This document shows positions 59,940 through 64,000 of a DNA stretch of 64,000 nt, in pieces; the stretch's first letter is position 1, and each line of letters opens with the position of its first letter. The DNA is taken from contig WSYJ01000184.1 of the NCBI GenBank assembly GCA_020186115.1, positions 124,001 through 188,000 on the forward strand, in the 5' to 3' direction. The notes beneath the pieces are model-generated. The model saw nothing but the letters and a program-made list of their open reading frames with translations, made no database searches and was not told the origin of the DNA. This stretch comes from Histomonas meleagridis (taxonomy: Eukaryota; Parabasalia; Tritrichomonadida; Dientamoebidae). The position numbers and the translations under genes are program-made.

Positions 59940-61071
59940 ACTGGAGAATATAGTTTTTGCCATAAATAAAGAAAATGTTAAGTTATCAGCTAAACAAACA
60001 ATGAAAATATTTGATCATAATTTTCCATATTCTTTTAGTGTTTCTAATTGTTATCTTATTCGTTTAGCATTTTATTCTTTAAGAGGAGATGCAGACACTT
60101 ATATAGAATACTTAAAATTAATACAAGAAAAAGAAGATGAAATTGGTATAAACATTAAACCAAAAAATTTTGAACTTTTTAGTCAACTTCTTTCATATAA
60201 TCCCACAGAAGAATCATTTTATCTTCTTGAGAAAATGATTGAACAAAATTTAATTGATACAAGTATTCCATTAAAAATAAAAACCAAATATTTTGCACAT
60301 TACCAAACAATAAAAGAAAGCAAGCATTTGTATTTTTATGATATTATCAAATTGCTTCTTCAACAAAAAGGAATTGATATTAATGCAAAAAATATTCATT
60401 TTTTTTTATTTAATATAAATTTTAATAATTTAATAATTCAAAATAATTTTTGGAAATTATTTAAATTATTTTATACAGCACTTATGAAAGCATCTGAATA
60501 TGTTTATATAGAAATAGTTAGATTACTTCTTGAACAAGAAGGAATTGATATTAATGCAAAAGATATTTATTTGTTTTATTTAATATTTATTACAATTTTT
60601 TCTCAATATTTCAAAGTAATATTTGAAAATTATTTAAATTATTTTATACAGCACTTATACTTGCATCTTCAAAAGGTAATAAAGGAATAGTTCAATTACT
60701 TCTTGAACAAGAAGGAATTGATATTAATGCAAAAGATATTTATTTGTTTTATTTGTTTTTTATTTTCATGATTTGATATTTCAAAATAATATTTGAAAAT
60801 TATTTAAATTATTCAATACAGCACTTATCTCTGAATCTGAAAGTGGTAACACAGAAATCGTTAAATTACTTCTTGAACAAGAAGGAATTGATGTTGACGC
60901 CGAAGATATTTTTTTGTTTTATTTAATATTTGTGTTGATAGTTTGATATCATAAAATAACATTTGGAAATTATTTAAATTATTTTGGACAGCACTTATGA
61001 AAGCATCTGAATATGGTTATATAGAAATAGTTAAATTACTTTACGAGAAAGGTTCTAAAGAAAATATTTAG
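59940..61071 (+). pseudogene. Ankyrin locus lacking the DUF3447 core, with repeat array
   Basis: The head is recognisable from GELENIVFAINKENVKLSAKQTMKIFDHNFPYSFS onward, but no in-frame ATG precedes 60001. The protein runs to KTKYFAHYQTIKES and then jumps straight into an ankyrin repeat, so the roughly 200-residue core seen in the other copies is deleted. Five blocks follow with steps 171, 173, 171 and 169 nt. The last ends with a natural TAG at 61069. Two blocks and one spacer are in frame (ORF 60001-60690). Later spacers contain stops or shifts. Confidence 0.72.
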
Positions 61072-61620
61072 ATATCGACGAACGTGATGTTTCCTCATTA
61101 TGACCACACAAATGAATCAGTATACTATAATACATAAAATTTTCTAAGAATTTTTTTTTGCATTAGATGTATCTTTTACATGAAAATTAGGAATCATCAA
61201 AATTATGTAATTAAAATTTATGAAAGCAATGAGATAAGCAGATAAATTTAAATGAAATAATTTTCTTTAAAGAAATAACTTGTATCATGGAATATTTTTA
61301 TTGAGAACATATTATCCGAAAAGTTGAATTGAACATATCGGTGTTATTTTTCTTGAATTTTTTTCCCAGAGCATTTTGAAGATGTGTTCAAACACTTTCG
61401 GTTGAAGTTCTTCTTGTTTCTATCAATTAATATATTTTACCACAAGATCTTTTGTTTCTTAGGCTTAAAAGAAAGGATTGATTGTGGCTTAATTAAACAA
61501 TTGCAAATTTAAATTCGAACATCGATTTAAAGAATATGAAATATATATTGCTTGAAATCATTAGAATCTTATTTCATTTAAATGAATTTGAAAAAATTAA
61601 CAATTAAAATAAAAGTCAAA
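61072..61620. other. Intergenic, no gene seen
   Basis: AT-rich gap, no frame or repeat of note. Confidence 0.35.
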
Positions 61621-61947
61621 CTATTTTGAATTCGCAGAAATAAGGTCTCCCAGAGTAATTCTAGAATTTTCCAAAATCTGTTTTTTTTCTTCCAATTCAG
61701 AAATCAACTTTTGAATGAAAATATTCTTTTCGTTGTCATTCATTTCTTGAACTTTGCTTAATTTGGTAAGTGTGAGTTTTCCATCTGCTGATTCTTCTGA
61801 ATGATCTATTTTTTCATCTGGGATTGATGAACGAGATTTTTCTTCAATGTTTTTTATTTTATCTGAAATGCCTAATAGTGCTTCTAAGTCATTATAAATT
61901 TCTTCAATTAAACATTGTCTCTCTTCAATTGAGCGAAATTTAAACAT
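61621..61947 (-). CDS. Small coiled-coil protein, 108 residues
   Basis: Not recognised. Read from the Met at 61947 (MFKFRSIEERQCLIEEIYND). The open frame continues upstream to an ATG at 62043, but that part is unlike the rest. GACGTTAATTT, the same half-site as in the palindrome at 16417-16440, lies 14-24 bases before the 61947 ATG. The protein has two helical, heptad-like segments (about 5-40 and 65-100, with NDNEKNIFIQKLISELEEKKQ) and a Ser/Glu-rich middle. A short ATG-AAA-TAA frame precedes the start. Confidence 0.5.
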   Translation of the reverse strand: MFKFRSIEERQCLIEEIYNDLEALLGISDKIKNIEEKSRSSIPDEKIDHSEESADGKLTLTKLSKVQEMNDNEKNIFIQKLISELEEKKQILENSRITLGDLISANSK

Positions 61948-62315
61948 TTTTATTTCATAAATTAACGTCCTCGGGGTACCCTGTTGCGATCTGTGTTTGT
62001 GCAAGCATAAAGCTATTCGATATATTGTCAATATTAAAAACATTTATATCAATTATCATCAATATTGTAAATATAATGAAATAATATAGTTTCATAATTT
62101 ATTTTATAATAATAAGATAAGATTATATTTTAATAATTAAATTAAATCAAGTAAAACAGAATAATCATTATATTTAAACAATCAAATAAGAGAAATAATC
62201 ATATGTTGGCAATTTTTTTCGTTTAATAATATTTATATAATTAAAATTGTTTTATTAGTTTGCCATTTCATGGGTTCAATAAGCTTTTCTTTTTAGCTTT
62301 TTGACTTCATTTTGG
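61948..62315. other. Intergenic, no gene seen
   Basis: Divergent gap between the coiled-coil gene and the last ankyrin locus. Holds the ACGTTAA promoter site described for the former; otherwise AT-rich. Confidence 0.35.
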
Positions 62316-63505
62316 ATGGATGAAACTGGCCATGATTTAATGTATTCATCTGATGGTCAATTTGACGACTTGCAAATACCACATTCACTAGAACAAATAA
62401 TATATGATTTAAATGAAGAAAATCTCGAATTATCTGTTCAAAAAATGATAAATTTATTTGATATCAATTACAGTTATTCATTTAATTTTGTGATATGCTT
62501 TTTAGTTTATTCGGCATTTTCTTCTCAAAGGAATGAAATTAATTTATATTTTAAATACTTACAAAATATTGAAGAGAAAGAAAAAGAATTAAAATGCGAT
62601 GATAATATCATCGAAATGTTTGGTAATTATATATCTGATATTAAAGAGAATGCAGCATATTATTTGATTAACGAAATGATTGAACATAATTTAATGAATC
62701 AAAATGTAATTGAGAATAATAATTCGAAATATTTCGCACATTATAAAACAGAAATGCAAAACAAAAAGAGAAATAATGGTGGACCATATGAAATGGCTTT
62801 TTTAAGGAACTATGAAGAACTTTCAAAGAATGATTGGGAACTTCATAAGAAATATATTAAAGAAGGACATAATCCAAATGAAATCGCAAAAATAATACGA
62901 AATGATGAAATAGAAAGACTTAAAGAAATAATGTCACAAACAAATTTTGATTTTAATCAAAGAATTGAATCATCACTTTATGAAAGATGTTCATATATTA
63001 ATCAAGGTAATATAAGAATGATTGATTATGCAGCATTTTTTGGATCAATTAAATGCTTTAAATACCTTATGATGAAAGGTTGTAATATAAATAAATCAAC
63101 TACTTATGCAATTGCAGGTGGTAACATTGAAATTATTCATTTATGCGAACAAAATCATTCATCATTTAATGGCGCATTTGAAGCAGCAATTAAATTTCAT
63201 AAAAATGATATCTTTCGTTATATATTTGATAATTATTTAGATACATTAGAAAATAATTATCGACGTAATTCACCAAATAATATTTATAGTTTAGCAATTT
63301 TATGTGTTAAACATGGGAACTATGAAATTCTTTCATTTCTTGAGGAAGCTTAAACACAGTTGGTAATAATATTATTAATGAAGCAGCAAGAACAGGTAAT
63401 ATATACCTTGTTAAGCATTTTCTTCAAAATAATGAAACACCTAAAAACATATTAATATATGCAACTGAATTTGGGAACTTCGAACTTGTTCAATACCTTT
63501 TTCAG
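62316..63505 (+). pseudogene. Ankyrin DUF3447-type gene, frameshifted and truncated at a rearrangement junction
   Basis: A complete head is open from ATG 62316 (first 345 codons, to 63353), with all family landmarks: NDWELHKKYIKEGHNPNEI, IIRNDEIERLKEI, DFNQRIESSLYERCSYIN, YAIAGGNIEIIHLCEQNHS. A single frameshift near 63350 separates it from its own continuation (NIINEAARTGNIYLVKHFLQNNE, ATEFGNFELVQYLF). That continuation stops abruptly near 63505, where unrelated minus-strand coding sequence begins. No repeat array follows. The head itself looks recent and undamaged. Confidence 0.8.
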
Positions 63506-63763
63506 CCTTTTTTATTAATAGCGTGCCTTCTTCCCACAACTTATTAGATATATAAGCTATAGCTTCACAAATTATTCTTTCATTTTCCGAAAAAAGCATT
63601 TCAATTGCTTGATCAAAATTGTTTTGATTACTGTCATCACTCCTAGCATATGAAGGAAGCCACATCAGGATTTTACTTTTCCTTTTTGCTTGTGCTTACC
63701 TTTTGTACTGCATTTAATTATTGCATCAAACTTTGATGTGTCATCGGCTTTTAACGGTTTCAT
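63506..63763 (-). pseudogene. Fragment of an unknown gene, frameshifted, joined tail-to-tail with the ankyrin gene
   Basis: From ATG 63763 the frame reads MKPLKADDTSKFDAIIKCSTKGKHK to a TGA near 63667. A shifted frame resumes with WLPSYARSDDSNQNNFDQAIEML and continues to about 63506. After that only sequence antisense to the ankyrin gene is read. The helical IICEAIAYISNKLWEEG part looks armadillo-like, but the family is not recognised. ACGGTT lies near the ATG (minus-strand reading AAACCGTTAAAAG starts the coding region). Confidence 0.45.
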
Positions 63764-64000
63764 TCACTTTGACATAATTAATTTCTAAGAAAAATTTTGA
63801 CATAAAAAATGTGTGGTATTAAGACATGAATAATAATTATTATGTGGATCTATGAATGATAAACGTTTTAAAAAACATTTTCTTATGTAAATACGTGTGA
63901 TATCACAAACAAATTCATATTATATGTTACAAGAATCGCCAACAATTACTTAAACAAACTGAAACAACATAATTAATTTTTTAATAATTTAAAAATATTA
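63764..64000. other. Right edge, no gene seen
   Basis: AT-rich sequence to the window end, upstream of the fragment above. Nothing recognised. Confidence 0.3.

Noticed and set aside
1-64000. CRISPR arrays, phage, bacterial operons or viral genes
   Set aside because: No direct-repeat/spacer arrays with unrelated spacers and no viral polymerase, capsid or integrase frames. Base composition and promoters are uniform for a protist genome.

Overview
This is a window of a parabasalid (trichomonad) nuclear genome, most like Trichomonas or Tritrichomonas. The evidence is AT-rich, gene-dense DNA with almost no recognisable spliceosomal introns and intergenic gaps often of only tens of bases. It also carries pyrophosphate-dependent phosphofructokinase, BspA-like leucine-rich-repeat surface proteins, many ankyrin proteins with a DUF3447-type head, and short promoters of TCAYW initiator, CCTTT and Myb-like ACGTT/ACGGTT type. 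The species assignment is an inference.

Layout. 1-10.9 kb is a conserved housekeeping block: partial PPi-PFK, an MSC-domain (LEM2/MAN1-like) membrane protein, an unknown protein, a tail-anchored FERM-like protein, a Sec7-PH Arf-GEF, beta-tubulin, ribosomal protein eL27 divergent from a Rab GTPase, and a ZIP metal transporter. 11.3-21 kb has two ankyrin loci around a tetraspanin-like protein, alpha-tubulin acetyltransferase, a phospholipid N-methyltransferase and a PROPPIN (Atg18-like). 21-37.8 kb has RidA, tRNA-Lys, a LisH-RasGEF protein, eL13, tRNA-Ala, a C2 protein divergent from uS19, a SNF1/MARK-like kinase, a large BspA protein, a coiled-coil protein and the DHX37-like helicase. 37.8-43.6 kb has a MITE-like element, an ankyrin locus, UBE2S-like E2 and a NEK kinase. 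43.9-50.7 kb has a CLASP-like TOG protein and a second BspA protein. 51.3-56 kb is a graveyard of broken genes (eEF2 fragment, HSL-type esterase, ankyrin gene), followed by a WDR11-like protein. 59.9-64 kb has two more broken ankyrin loci, a small coiled-coil protein and a rearrangement junction.

Functional links. Several genes converge on microtubules: beta-tubulin, alpha-tubulin acetyltransferase, a CLASP-like protein with an SxIP motif, a NEK kinase, and a UBE2S-like E2 that would serve mitotic APC/C. Others act in membrane traffic: Arf-GEF, Rab, PROPPIN and WDR11-like.

Most striking features. (1) The ankyrin arrays have a period of almost exactly 170 nt. Open 34-codon ankyrin blocks are separated by about 68-nt AT-rich spacers that break the frame, which looks like one small non-canonical intron per repeat. 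(2) Three ribosomal protein genes share a composite core promoter of ACGGTT followed by CCTTT right before the ATG. Highly expressed genes also use clearly more C-ending codons than their neighbours. Several start codons below were moved from the longest open frame to the first ATG supported by homology or promoter position.
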